Below, piece after piece: positions 10,452 through 23,400 of a DNA stretch of 64,000 nucleotides. The notes beneath the pieces were generated by a model, which saw nothing but the letters and a program-made list of their open reading frames with translations, had not been told where the DNA came from and made no database searches. Where the stretch lies: contig NC_133101.1 of NCBI RefSeq assembly GCF_022965805.1, forward strand, positions 43,437,642 to 43,501,641, written 5' to 3'. Each line of letters begins with the position of its first letter. Position 1 is the first letter of the stretch. This stretch comes from Primulina eburnea. Lineage: Eukaryota; Streptophyta; Magnoliopsida; Lamiales; Gesneriaceae. A program made the position numbers and the translations under genes.

Positions 10452-13400
10452 TGGAATGCCCCGAAAATTCGAAGGTCCATGCGAACCACATGCATACGAG
10501 TTACTAAATTCCTCGTGTATTTCAATTAATTGCATAAATTAATTATGATGTGCATATTTACATGTTTAAAATATATTTTTTCTACATAGTTGCATTAAAA
10601 TGTATTTATAAGGATTATTCGAGTTGCCATCGAGGAACAGAGACCGAGGGCTGAAAAATGTAAAATATTTTTATTAAATAATTTTTTAAATTATTTAAAA
10701 TATGAGTGATGATTTTTCTTATTTTTGAAAATAAGGGGTTTTTAAGGTAATTTTATACGCCGGGACGTAAATTTTGCCGGTGTTGGTTTTTCATTAAAAA
10801 TACAAATTTTTTGGCAACCCGGCTAACAAATTCACAAACTTACTTAAGCAAAATTATTTTAATATTTTAGTTAAGCACTAATGGGCCTACTTAACTTCTT
10901 AATGGGCCAAGACTTGATTTGTGTTTAATTAAACTATATAATATACAATTAAACCCCATAACCTCACATAAACCCACACCCACTTTCCCCAATCACCCCA
11001 AACTCTTCTCTCAAACTTATCACACGACACACACCTCTAATTCAAGAGAAAGTTTCAAAATTTCAAAAGGGAAAGCATCAAGTTTGCTAGAGTTTTTCAA
11101 GACGTCATTCCTTTCCATCGTTCTTCGAATCCTCAATGGCTTTTCGTGTGTAATCTACGCAAAGCCACGCCATATTTCTTCCCTTCAAACATTTATCACA
11201 CAATAATATTTATTTGAACATGTTTTCTGTCATTATATTTATTTGATCATGTTTTGAATAAGAACCAAGCACAAGAATTATGATTTTCGCATACATATGC
11301 ATGTGTCTAACTTGTGTTAATTGATTCAAAACCATGCTTGTATGAGGTTTAAGGGGCTGCCATGAATTAGGCTATGATCAAATGATCAAACACGTTTTTA
11401 CATGTTTCACAGAGGTGCTAGAACACATTAAAATGCTGCACACGAGGAAGAACAGCAGCTGGAACCAACTTTCTGATATGGTATTTGAGGGGCACGGTTT
11501 AAGGGTGTGGTGGCTGGGCTTGGGTTTGTTTGGGACCAGGACTTGGTTAGGGTTCGTGAGGGGTTAGGGGAAGAGTCCTAGCCATGCTAGGACTCGAGAT
11601 CAGGGGCTGGGGATGAGTCATAGCAAGCTAGGACTCCCACCCGAGAATATCAAGGTAGGCGCGCAGGTGGTGCTGCTGTGCAGGGGGAAAGTAGCTCGGT
11701 CAGGGGGCTTGGGGCTGGGCTATGCTAGGTCCTTAGGGTCCCAAGAGGGCGCACAAGGGTCTGGGCAAGGGCTGGTGCAGCTTGGTTGGCTGCTGTCTTG
11801 TTTCAGAGGTTCGCCACATGGCTCAGGGGCTCGGGCTGGGGGTGGCTTGGGTTGGGGACTGGTCGAGAGTCAGTAAGGGTCGAGAAGGGTCGAAGGTTAA
11901 CCAGCTGGGTGAGTCCTAGTTGGGTTAGAAGTCCTAGATTTGCAAAGAGTCTCACACACACACACATGCAGAACTTGGGTCAAGTTTCATGTGAGTTTGA
12001 GCGAGCTAGGGTTTGGTTCTTGGGGCTGGACTTGGTCAGTAGGGTTCCTAGAGAGGTTGGCTTGGGTTTGACTCGAGGTGGCTCAGGCGTTGCTCGACTA
12101 AAATAGGAGATGGCTTGGGTTGTTCACTTAAGGGTCAAAAACAAAAATTTAAGAAGTAAAATTAGAACCATGGGTCCACGGGTATGGTTCATAGCGCACA
12201 AAGGTAGAATAAATAATATAAATGTTATGTTTAAAATTTGAGATCAAAATAATGAGTTTTGGATTTATCTAGGATTTAATCGCCGCATGAAACGTTAATT
12301 AAAGAATTAATTGAAAAACCTAGTTTTAAGCTTTATAAAATTATGAAAAATTATATTTAAGCTCAAATAATTATTAAAATTCTAAGTTTTTAATTTGAGA
12401 ATTTTTATTAAGGTTTGGTTTAATTCGAGATTAAAACGCATTAATACGTTATATTTAAAGATTAATTTAAAGTCCTCCATGTAAGCTTAAATAATTATTT
12501 GGGACATGTTAGAATCAATGGAATTAAGAAAATGTCAAAAACGTGAAATTTTATGTCTAAAGGAAAAACGGTAATGTTACACCTAGAAATTAGTAAACGT
12601 CATGGTAGTGCCCTTAATGTTGTTTTATGTGCTAATATGATTATTTCCAATGGTTATGGATGTCTATTGAATTTCATACGTTAAAATGATTATTTTAAAT
12701 ATTTATGGAATTTTATATGTTTAGGGATTTTTATGTCAAATATTCATTTTAAATGTTTATGATTTAATATGTCAAAATGTTATTTTAAACGTTTATGATG
12801 CGAAAATGTTATTTTAAATGTTTATAGATTTTTAATATGCTAAAAATTTTTTATTTCAAAAGATTATGGATTTTTATGATAAAACGATAACGTTAAAAGA
12901 TATGTTGCATGCTTGTTTTTAAAAGAAAAAGGATATTAAATACATGATTTTATAAAGTGATGAAAATGCAAAACATTTAAGGAGGTGAAGTAATTGTGAC
13001 TATTGATGATATGAGGATAAGAATGGGGATATCGTGAGGGAAAAAGCCCCAGAGGGCGCCCATTTATGGGAGAAGGCCCTAGAGGGTGCCTGACGATCGT
13101 ATTTCCATTCGATGAGGATAGGCCAAGGCTCACTTGACGGGTGAGAGTGTCGCTGATGGCCCCGCCGCCCAGTACTGTGGTTACATGATAGATGGATCCA
13201 TCGACTTTTTGAGGATGAGGAAAGTCACAATTAATGATCTGAATTCAATAAAAAGAAAAAATGTATATGCTCATGATGAAAGGATATATGTTATGAAATG
13301 AGTAAAATGTTGAGGTTTAAGTTTGGCATGTTCATATGAATATGTTTATGAGGATGTGAAAATGTTTAAGAAAATATTTATGAAAAGATTTTGAAAATAT

Positions 13401-13966
13401 TTTTTTTTAAAGTTTATGCATCATGAGAATATTTATGAAAATGGTTGTGTTTAAAGTTTATGTATCTTCATGAAAACGATATTTTAAGCACAAGTACTTT
13501 TCACTGTTGCATGTGATCTATATATGAAGTACTTGTTATCAAGATTATGGCGTGTTGAGTCTTTAGACTCACTAAGTGTGATTGATGCAGGTGATTATGA
13601 TAATAAGAATAATGGAGGTCTTGACATTGACTTTGCTGGACAGAAGATGCACATAACCCGAGGAACAACGTTAGTTTCAGCATTAGTTTATGATTTATGA
13701 TTTTAAGTTGTGTAAAATATATTTTTACGACTTTTTATTTATGTCTATGAGTGGTTTTGAGAGGTTATAGTATGGGCTATACTTTTCAAATAATGCTTTT
13801 AGGTTTGGTAAAACGTTTGACGATTTTATGATTCAAACTATTTTCCTATGATTTTTAAATGTTAATTAGTTGTTTTATTTTAAAAATGGTGTCAACGTAT
13901 TTTTAAGTATATATATGTATATTTTGAATATGGAGATTAAGGAGGGAAAAAAATTCTAGTACATTT
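10452..13966 (+). mobile_element. ~3.5 kb gypsy LTR, divergent relative of LTR B
   Basis: It begins TGGAATGCCCCGAAAATTCG right after a polypurine tract, so this is a 3' LTR in plus orientation. Its layout parallels LTR B: AT-rich start, GC-rich middle (~11450-12120), a block with the words GCCCCAGAGGG (~13040-13100), and the palindrome GAGTCTTTAGACTC near 13556 followed by TGATGCAGGTGA. The right boundary is approximate, placed where similarity to the LTR B end fades. GC-rich ORFs inside it (for example 11382-12106) show no protein features and I do not regard them as genes. Confidence 0.6.
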
Positions 13967-14034
13967 AAATAAAGCGAATAGTAGACATCTCAGGTTACAT
14001 CCTGCTATATATACTTTTGTCATTTCTGGTTTGC

Positions 14035-14390
14035 CTACAAGCTACGCAGAGGCAGTTGAATGAGAAAAGACAGCCGAAGCTGCACTAAGGTTAGGAGGTC
14101 CTCAATACCCTCATTCACCTCCAATGTCAGCTCAACAGCCTACTTTGCATCCAAGAGGTAAGAAGTTCAAGAAGGCTGGTTCTGCTTCTTCATCTTCTTC
14201 GAGATCTAATGGATCCCAGGGAGGGAGTCCCGTGATTGCTCCTTATTTTAGCCACTGTGGAAGCAAACATACTACCGAGCAATCTCGAGATATGTTTCGT
14301 ACTTGTTATCAGTGTTGACTGGAAGGCCATTTTTCTCGAGTTTGTCTGAACAGGGGTACGACTTCTTCCCAACCCCAGCCAGAATTTTGA
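14035..14390 (+). pseudogene. Gypsy gag fragment with zinc knuckle
   Basis: On the plus strand the frame reads a gag tail: Lys-Thr-Ala-Glu-Ala-Ala-Leu-Arg-Leu, a Ser-rich basic linker and two cysteine clusters. The second approximates CX2CX4HX4C but contains an in-frame TGA after its first pair of cysteines (~14319). Both ends are cut: no LTR, primer site or capsid core to the left, and an abrupt switch to minus-strand copia gag at ~14391. It is a scrap from a Tekay-like gag left by deletion. Confidence 0.7.
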
Positions 14391-14905
14391 GGTGGCCCCA
14401 GTATGATAATACCACTGACCCTTTCATCATAATCATGCATGGATTCACCAGCTTTCATCTTGATATTATCAAACTTTTGATCAACAAATGATTGTTTTTT
14501 CTCTTTTGTTTGCTTGTTTCCTTCACACAGCTGGATCAGTTTTTTTCATATTTCTTTGTCAGTTTTGCACATCTTGATTTTGCTGAAAGTGACTTTATCA
14601 AGCGTTTTGTATAAGATATCTTTAGCCACATTGTCTAGGTTGACTTTCTTTTTGTCCTCAGTTGCCCATTCCTCTCTGAGCTTTTCTATGTGATGAGGTG
14701 CCCCATCAGTAATGGCAACTGCAGTGTTTGCTTTTAGAATCTTCATGGGACCATCAGTGATGACATACCACATACCGTCATCTTGTGCAGCTAAATGAGC
14801 ATGCATTCTGATTTTCCAATCGTCAAAGTCTTCTCTGGAAAACATCGGTATTTTGTTGAATGAAGACATGTTGATCAGTTTGTAAATAAGAATAATCTGA
14901 GTCAA
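14391..14905 (-). pseudogene. Copia (SIRE-like) gag N-terminus, tandem unit 1
   Basis: The frame starts at an ATG at 14905-14903, 21 bases inside the primer-binding site. It reads the copia gag start with Asp-Phe-Asp-Asp-Trp-Lys-Ile-Arg-Met-His-Ala-His-Leu near residues 24-36, typical of capsid N-termini in this superfamily. A TGA at 14546 replaces the Trp expected in this family, and homology continues in frame to ~14391 where the gypsy scrap cuts it. The first half of this gag was duplicated with the LTR (see 19232-19390). Confidence 0.75.
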
Positions 14906-14914
14906 GATTCAACT

Positions 14915-14926
14915 GTTCTGATGCCA
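14915..14926 (-). other. Copia primer-binding site, unit 1
   Basis: The minus strand reads TGGCATCAGAAC; the unit-2 copy at 19411-19400 reads TGGTATCAGAAC, so this one has a T-to-C change. It lies two bases from the LTR end at 14929. Confidence 0.65.
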
Positions 14927-14928
14927 CT

Positions 14929-15917
14929 TGAGAGGATCGGTTGATAGGTTGAAATGTGTTCAGAATGAGAGGTTGAATAAACACACACGATTTTTGTAAT
15001 ATTTTCGAATGAAGTGTCAGTTCTGTGACAAACTGATACTAGGAATCTTTTCAGTCGATAACAATCAGTTTAACTAAATACTGTTGCGGAAATAAACGAC
15101 TGAAAGATAGAATAAATGACTGAAGTAATAACACGAAGATTTATGGATGTTCGGAGATTGAATAACTCCTACGTCACTTCTTCTATCACAAGGATAAGAT
15201 ATGCACTAAAAGACTTTGATCAAAACAAAACTTGTACAGACCCACTTCAGTTTGGACTTAACACTGTCAAACTGAAACTCTTAATTTACTAAATTTCTCA
15301 CAGTTCTCGACTGGACTTAGCACAACTGATCTAGTTAAGATCAAATAAATAGTACAATGATTTGTGCTAGTTAGCTCAAAAGGTAACCTCAAATGCTACA
15401 AATAAATCGGATAAGAGTGAGCTTTTGATTCTTGAGTGAGAGCTATAAATTCAGCAGGGTAACAGCAAGCTTGAGAATAGACATATCAATTGGTTGTTCA
15501 AAAGTTGTTTCTCAACTTCTCTTCTCACCTATTTATAGGCTTCTCTTCAACGGTAACATTAGATAATATTTGAATCTTTATACCCGTTGATTTTCACGTC
15601 AATATTCTTCTGACAGCTGTACACTGTAAACTATGAAATGCGGCGTTCCACTACGAGTAGCAGTCTGCGTTGTACTATTGTCAGTTTAATGTCCTTTTCA
15701 ACTGATGACGTGTACAGCTGAATGATCAGCTTGTCAGCTTTCAACAGAATATATCAACTGATCAGTCAGTTGACTCTGCAAATCCAGTTCGGCTGGTTTC
15801 AGTTGCCTTTAATAACCTGCGCATTAATCTTCAGTTAGGCAACTGTCAGTTCGTAATTAGTTAGTCCAATTAATTTAATCTCTTAGTTTGTCAAACCACC
15901 GAATTAAGTTTCCAACT
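14929..15917 (-). mobile_element. Copia 5' LTR, unit 1
   Basis: The plus strand begins TGAGAGGATCGG and ends AAGTTTCCAACT, where the expected terminal CA has become CT. Length is 989 bp, against 991 bp in unit 2 and 1,010 bp for the related LTR at 36492-37501. The sequence to its right (15918-16191) is a 274-bp spacer, also present in unit 2, in which I see nothing recognisable apart from the TSD copy atagt at its end. Confidence 0.85.
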
Positions 15918-16191
15918 CATTGAGTATTGAGGAATTTATGCTCCAAATACTAAAATATGCCAGAAATGCATTGACGCAGAATTTGTGGGAATTATGTTGT
16001 ATGTTTCAGATTATGAACGACTGGGTAAATGATTTTATTCAACAAAACTTTGTGAAGAATAATTGTTGGGCTTTGATTTTTCTTGCATATCCAGTTTGCG
16101 GGTCTTGATTCGAAGCGATATCGAATTAATTATGAATTTTGTACAGAAACTCCTCTGTTTTGATAAATGATCTGAGTTCTTGAGTTATAGT

Positions 16192-19100
16192 TGTAACGTT
16201 CGAAAAATCAACCTACGTAAACCGCATGCATGCAAATTATTTTAATTGCTTAATTGTTTTATTTAATTTGTTTTAAATTTTAGCATGATATTTATTATAT
16301 GATTAAATATGTGATTGCATGATTATATGATAATATGACATGATTTAATGAAATTAAGGATTTTACCCGAATATTCGATAATAGGCAGGGGAAAGGAGAC
16401 CGAGGACGACCAAGACAAGAATATGTATTTTTCATTAAATAATGAAAATGTTTCCTAATATGATTAAAAATTATCTAATTTTCCTAAAAATGTCGGAGTT
16501 CAAATTATTTTACGAGTCGAGCTCGATTTTCCCAAGGAAGCCGGTTTTGGGCAAACAAGGACTTTTAAAAGATCAAAAATATTATTTTATGGAAACTAAT
16601 TTCGAAAAATTTTAGGTTTTAATTAATTAAGTATTATTGGACCAATTTAATTAATTTAAGTTGGCCCAATTACCCTTAAGTTGCAAGCCAAAAACCAAAT
16701 CCCATTTAACTTGCAAATTAAATTTTAAATAGGACTCTGAGGCTTTCATAACCTCACAATTCACTTCAATCAACCAAAAATTCACTCCCACACACATACA
16801 ATTTTCAAAATTAAGGGAAGGAGAAAAGGCTAGGAGTTTTCGTTGTCCGGTCGTCCATCGTCGCACCCTCGCCGAAGATCATATATTCGAGCATTATAAA
16901 CACAAAGGAACGTTTTTCTAAACCATTTCAAACATCATACAAATCATAATATATGTGTTTTAATTAATTGTGCATGAAAAATATCGGTGTTACGTTACGT
17001 TACGTATTTTCAAAATTTTAACGATTTTACGCTTGTTTTGAAAACAATTTTTTAATCCAATGGACACGCTGCCAATACATGATAAAATATGATTGAAACC
17101 TGAACAAAACATGATAAAAAATTGAATGGAATATCAAGCTGGAACCGTGGAAATTAATAAATAAAGGAACATGGGTTTGGGTAGGTTGTACAAATTCAAG
17201 GGGCTTGGTTGCTACGTATGGTCACTTGGGGCTCGTCCAGGTCTTATATATGGTGCGTATAGGGCATGGTTAGGTCCTAGGAGGAGCCCTAGCAGGGCTA
17301 GAACTCGTGCAGCAGGGCTGGAAGAGAGTCTTCGGTTGATAGGACTCATTCCATAGCTTGTTCCTGCTTGGCCGAGAGCTTGCAAAGGGAAGCTTGAAAG
17401 AGGGCTGGGCTATGTGGTCTGGACTGTGGCCAAGGACGGTCCAGGGAGGGCTAGGAAGGGCTGGGCTTGGTGGTGGCCTGGGTAGAAGCCTCCACAGAAA
17501 CTTGACAGTAGCAACTCACGGGAGGAAGGCGCGCAGCTTGTTCTTGTTTCAAGGGGCTCGCTGCATGGGTTCAGTTGCTGGGCTAGGCTTAGGCTGTGTA
17601 TGGGCATGGTCCAGGGTCGGTGAGGGTCCGAGGTGATGGCTTGTTAAGTGGCTAGAGGAGTCCTAGGGTGGCTAGGAGTCTTGTAGCGTGAGTGGAAACA
17701 ATACGTGTAGCTTCTGTGTACTTCGGGTGGTTCGTTCATGCGTTCAAGTGGAGGGGTTGGGCTTGGTACGGGCTGTGCGTGGTCCAGGGATGGTCAGGGT
17801 CAGGTGGGCTCGGTAGTGACTCGATTGGAAGTGTCCTAGGTTGGCTAGGGAGTCCATAGGCGTGAGGTTCCTCCCATGCGTAGGTTTGGCTTTTGTCCAG
17901 GAGAGTTTGAGCATCTTAGGGGCTGGTTCCTTGGGATGGGTTTGGTCAGGAGGGTGCCTAGGTGGGTTGGCTTGGTGGCTCAAGGTGGCTGGAACAAATA
18001 AGGAGTTGGCTCGGGTGGTTCGTATATGTGTGAAAACGAAGTTAAGAACAAATATTGAATCCATGGGTCCACGAGTGTGGCTCATGATTTGGAAGGGTAG
18101 GGTAAATAATAAAAATATTATGTTAAAAATTTGGGATCAAAATAATGAGTTTTGGAATTATCCGGGATTTAATCACCAAACGAAACGTTAATTAAAGAAT
18201 TAATTGAAAAGTCAATTTAAAGCTTTATAAAATTATGAAAAATTATATTTAAGCTTAAATAATTATTTAGAATAAGACCATGCCATTAAAAGTGAGAAAA
18301 AGATAAAATCGAGAATTTTTACGTCCAGGGGCAAAACGATAATTTTACACTTTGGAAAATACGAAAAAACGCTTGGCAGCGTTCTAAAGGATCATAACGC
18401 ATGTTAAATGATATTATATGATTTAAAATTATGATTTATGATAATATGTATTTTTATGATTTATGATAAAGCTGTGGAATTTTTACCGTCTAAAATGGTA
18501 TTTTTGGAAAGTTATCTTATTTTATGACTTTAAAATCAAACGCAAAATATTTTGAGGGATATGAATTGATTGTGACAAAAGATATGATTTATGATATATG
18601 ATTTTATGGGGATGTTGTGAGGGGAAAAGACCCCAGAGGGAACTCATTTACGAGAAAAGGCCCCAAAGGGAACCCATTTGTTGGTAAAGGCCCCCGAGGA
18701 AACCCGTCTATGGGAAAATTCACCCGAGGGAACCCCAACAATCTTATTTCCATGGTGGAGCCTAGTGCACACCCTCGTGGGCCATGTGGAGATGAAGACT
18801 GATCAGTCCACCGAGGATAAAAGCTAGTCACTTTCAAGTATCAAACTACACCCAAAATGATATATGATAGAAAGTTTATGATAAAAATGATTCTTCTGAT
18901 ATATGATTTATGATGAAGCTTAAAGCTATTTTTAAATGAATTATTTATGCTTAAAGCTTATTTTAAATGATTTATTTATGCTTAAATTTATTTTAAAATG
19001 ATTTTACGATTTATTATTTAGTTATGCTAAAATGATTTTAAATGGTTTTTTTATGTTGATATTTTAAATAAAAATATGATTTTAATGCATGTGAATGTAT

Positions 19101-19231
19101 ATGTATTATTTGCAATACCTGTTTAGAACGTGCTGAGCTTTTAGACTCACTAGGTTTGTATGATGTAGGATTTGATGATTTATGGGAGTTGGTGACGCTT
19201 GAGTGGATCGAGTGCAGTAGTACACACCCGA
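16192..19231 (+). mobile_element. LTR B, truncated copy (unit 1)
   Basis: It begins TGTAACGTTCGAAAAATC directly after atagt. It follows LTR B throughout: GC-rich centre at ~17170-18020, the repeat words CCCCAGAGGG / GGCCCCAAAGGG at ~18630-18740, and the GAGCTTTTAGACTC palindrome near 19135. It stops at 19231, about 300 bp short of the LTR B end, at the tandem-duplication junction. ORFs in its GC-rich centre lack protein features. Confidence 0.8.
18628..18745. repeat. Short tandem repeat in LTR B (ggnaaaggcccc-agaggg type)
   Basis: Four imperfect ~30-bp copies of a unit containing GGGAAAAGGCCCC(A/G)(A/G)AGGGAA. The same array recurs in the other LTR B copies at ~23080-23200 and, reversed, near 57765-57830. 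Confidence 0.75.
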
Positions 19232-19390
19232 GGGACCATCAGTGATGACATACCACATGTCGTCATCTTGTGCAGCTAAATGAGCATGCATTCTGATTTT
19301 CCAATCGTCAAAGTCTTCTCTGGAAAACATCGGTATTTTGTGGAATGAAGACATGTTGATCAGTTTGTAAATAAGAATAATCTGAGTCAA
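19232..19390 (-). pseudogene. Copia gag start fragment, tandem unit 2
   Basis: The ATG at 19390-19388 and the first ~53 codons repeat the gag start of unit 1, including the Asp-Phe-Asp-Asp-Trp stretch. At 19231 the frame runs into LTR B sequence, so the final ~40 codons of the apparent ORF (to 19106) are LTR-encoded nonsense created by the duplication junction. Confidence 0.8.
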
Positions 19391-19399
19391 GATTCAACT

Positions 19400-19411
19400 G
19401 TTCTGATACCA
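19400..19411 (-). other. Copia primer-binding site, unit 2
   Basis: The minus strand reads TGGTATCAGAAC, two bases from the LTR end at 19414. Confidence 0.7.
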
Positions 19412-19413
19412 CT

Positions 19414-20404
19414 TGAGAGGATCGGTTGATAGGTTGAAATGTGTTTAGAATGGGAGGTTGAATAAACACACACGATTTTTGTAATCTTTTCGAATGAAGT
19501 GTCAGTTCTTTGACAAACTGATACTAGGAATCTTGTCAGTCGATAACAATCAGTTTAACTAAATACTGTTGAGGAAATAAACTGACTGAAAGATAGAATA
19601 AATGATTGAAGTAATAACACGAAGATTTATGGATGTTCGGAGATTGAATAACTCCTACGTCACTTCTTCTATCACAAGGATAAGATATGCACTAAAAGAC
19701 TTTGATCAAAACAAAACTTATACAGACCCACTTCAGTTTGGACTTAACACTGCCAAACTGAAACTCTTAATTTACTAAATTTCTCACAGTTCTCGACTGG
19801 ACTTAGCACAACTGATCTAGTTAAGGTCAAATAAATAGTACAATGATTTTTGCTAGTTAGCTCAAAAGCTAGCCTCAAATGCTACAAATAAATCGGATAA
19901 GAGTGAGCTTTTGATTCTTGAGTGAGAGCTATAAATTCAGCAGGGTAACAGCAAGCTTGATAATAGACATATCAATTGGTTGTTCAAGAGTTGTTTCTCA
20001 ACTGCTCTTGTCACCTATTTATAGGCTTCTCTTCAACGGTAACATTAGATAATATTTGAATCTTTATACCCGTTGATTGTCACGTCAATATTCTTCTGAC
20101 AGTTGTACACTGTAAACTATGAAATGCGGCGTTCCACTACGAGTAGCAGTCTGCTTTGTACTATTGTCAGTTGAATGTCCTTTTCAACTGATGACGTGTA
20201 CAGCTGAATGATCAGCTGATAAGCTTTCAACAGAATATATCAACTGATCAGTCAGTTGACTCTGCAAATTCAGTTTGGCTGGTTTCAGTTGCCTTTAATA
20301 ACCTGCGCATTAATCTTCAATTAGGCAACTGTCAGTTCGTAATTAGTTAGTCCAATTAATTTAATCTCTTAGTTTGTCAAACCACCGAAATTAAGTTTCC
20401 AACA
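19414..20404 (-). mobile_element. Copia 5' LTR, unit 2
   Basis: The plus strand begins TGAGAGGATCGG and ends AAGTTTCCAACA, with intact terminal TG and CA. It is the duplicate of 14929-15917. The 284 bp that follow (20405-20688) are the duplicated spacer. Confidence 0.85.
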
Positions 20405-23400
20405 CATTGAGTATTGAGGAATTTATGCTCCAAATACTAAAATATGCCAGAAATGCATTGACGCAGAATTTGTGGGAATTATGTTGTATGTTTCAGATTA
20501 TGAACGACTGGGTAAATGATTTTATTCAACAAAAATTTGTGAAGAATAATTGTTGGGCATTGAGTTTTCTTGCATATCCAATTTGCGGGTCTTGATTCGA
20601 AGCAATATCGAATTAATTATGAATTTTGTACAGAAACTCATCTGTTTTGATAAATGATCTGAGTTCTTGAGTTATAGTTGTAACGTCCGAAAAATCAACC
20701 TATGTAAATCGCATGCATGCAAATTATTTTAATTGCTTAATTGTTTTAATTAATTTGTTTTAAATTTTAGCATGATATTTATTATATGATTAAATATGTG
20801 ATTGCATGATTAAATGATAATATGACATGATTTAATGAAATTAAGGATTTTACCCGAATATTCGATAATAGGCAGGGGAAAGGAGACCAAGGACGACCAA
20901 GACAAGAATATGTATTTTTCATGAAATAATGAAAAGGTTTCCTAATATGATTAAAAATGATCTAATTTTCCTAAAAATTTTGGAGTTCGAATTATTTTAC
21001 GAGTCGAGCTCGATTTTCCCAGGGAAGCCGGTTTTGGGCAAACAAAGAGTTTTAAAAGATCAAAAATATTATTTTATGGAAACTAATTTCGAAAAAATTC
21101 AGGTTTTAATTAATTAAGTATTATTGGACCAATTTAATTAATTTAAGTTGGCCCAATTACCCTTAAGTTGCAAGCCTAAAACCAAATCCCATTTAACTCA
21201 CAAATTAAATTTTGAGGCTTTCATAACCTCACAATTCACTTCAATCAGCCAAAAATTCACTCCCACACACATACAATTTTCAAAATTAAGGGAAGGAGAA
21301 AAGGCTAGGAGTTTTCGTTGTCCGGTCGACCAACGTCGCACCCTCGCCGAAGATCATATATTCGAGCGTTATAAACACAAAGGAACGTTTTTCTAAACCA
21401 TTTCAAACATCATACAAATCATAATATATGTGTTTTAATTAATTGTGCATGAAAAATATCGGTGTTACGTTACGTTACGTATTTTCAAAATTTTAACGAT
21501 ACGCTTGTTTTGAAAACATTTTTTTAATCCAATGGACACGCTGCCAATACATGATAAAATATGATTGAAACCTGAACAAAACATGATAAAAAATTGACTG
21601 GAATATCAAGCTGGAACCGTGGGAATTAATAAAGAAAGGAACATGGGTTTGGTTAGGTTGTACAAGTTCAAGGGGCTTGTTTGCTACGTATGGTCACTTG
21701 GGGCTCGTCCAGGTCTTATGTAGGGTGCGTATAGGGCATGGTTAGGTCCTAGGAGGAGCCCTAGCAGGGCTAGAACTCGTGCAGCAGGGCTGGAAGAGAG
21801 TCCTTGGTTGATAGGACTCATCCCATAGCTTTTTCCTGCTTGGCCGAGAGCTTGCAAAGGGAAGCTTGAAAGAGGGCTGGGCTAGGTGGTCTGGACTGTG
21901 GCCAAGGACGGTCCAGGGAGGGCTAGGAAGGGCTGGGCTTGGTGGTGGCCTGGGTAGAAGCCTCCACAGAAACTTGACAGCAGCAACTCACGGGAGGAAG
22001 GCGCGCAGCTTGTTCTTGTTTCAAGGGGCTCCCTGCATGCGTTCAGTGGCTGGGATAGGCTTAGGCTGTGTATGGGCATGGTCCAGGGTCGGTGAGGGTC
22101 CGAGGTGATGGCTTGTTAAGTGGCTAGAGGAGTCCTAGGGTGGCTAGGAGTCTTGTAGCGTGAGTGGCAACAATACGTGTAGCTTTTGTGTACTTCGGGT
22201 GGTTCGTGCATGCGTTCAAGTGAATGGGTTGGGCTTTGTAGGGGCTGTGCGTGGTCCAGGGATGGTCTGGGTCAGGTGGGCACGGTGGTGACTCGGCTGG
22301 AAGTGTCCTAGGTTGGCTAGGGAGTCCATAGGCGTGAGGTTCCTCCCATGCGCAGGTTTGGCTTCTGTCCAGGAGAGTTTGAGCGTCTTAGGGGCTGGTT
22401 CCTTGGGCTGGGTTTGGTCAGGAGGGTGCCTAGGTGGGTTGGCTTGGTGGCTGGAACAAATAAGGAGTTGGCTCGGGTGGTTCGTATATGTGTCAAAACG
22501 AAGTTAAGAACAAAAATTGAATCCATGGGTCCACGAGTGTGGCTCATGATTTAGAAGGGTAGGATAAATAATAAAAATGTTATGTTAAAAATTTGGGATT
22601 AAAATAATGAGTTTTGGAATTATCCGGGATTTAATCACTAAACGAAACGTTAATTAAAGAATTAATTGAAAAGTCAATTTAAAGCTTTATAAAATTATGA
22701 AAAATTATATTTAAGCTTAAATAATTATTTAGAATAAGACCATGCCATTAAAAGTGAGAAAAAGATAAACTCGAGAATTTTTACGTCCAGGGGCAAAATG
22801 GTAATTTTACACTTAGGAAAATACGAAAAAACGCTTGGCAGCGTTCTAAAGGATCATAACGCATGTTAAATGATACTATATGATTTAAAATTATGATTTA
22901 TGATAATATGTATTTTTATGATTTATGATAAAGCTGTGGAATTTGTACTGTCTAAAATGATATTTTTGGAAAGTTATGTTATTTTATGACTTTAAAATAA
23001 AACGCAAAATATTTTGAGGGATATGAATTGACTGTGACAAAAGATATGATTTATGATATGATTTTATGGGGATGTTGTGAGGGGAAAAAACCCAGAGGGA
23101 ACTCATTTACGAGAAAAGGCCCCAAAGGGAATCCATTTGTGGGTAAAGGCCCCCGAGGGAACCCGTCTATGGGAAAATTCACCCGAGGGAACCCCAACAA
23201 TCTTATTTCCATGGTGGAGCCTAGTGCACACCCTCATGGGCCATGTGGAGTTGAAGACTGATCAGTTGACCGAGGACAAAAGCTAGTCACTTTCAAGGAT
23301 CAAACTTCACCCAAAATGATATATGATTGAAAGTTTATGATAAAAATGATTCTTCTAATATATGATTTATGATGAAGATTAAAGCTATTTTTAAATGAAT

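Larger units (their letters stand above)
14747..19231. repeat. Tandem duplication, unit 1 (4,485 bp)
   Basis: The segment from the copia gag codon at 14747 through the copia LTR, a 274-bp spacer and most of LTR B is repeated head-to-tail from 19232. The junction fuses LTR B (…cacccga) to copia gag (…accatcagtg) at a shared GGG. The units differ at a low percentage of positions and by small indels. Confidence 0.85.

Noticed and set aside
17171..18191. GC-rich ORFs of 60-116 codons in LTR B (also 11382-12106, 21866-22554 and 58821-59112)
   Set aside because: They lie in the GC-rich middle of an LTR, occur on both strands, are not preserved in frame between copies and show no domain.
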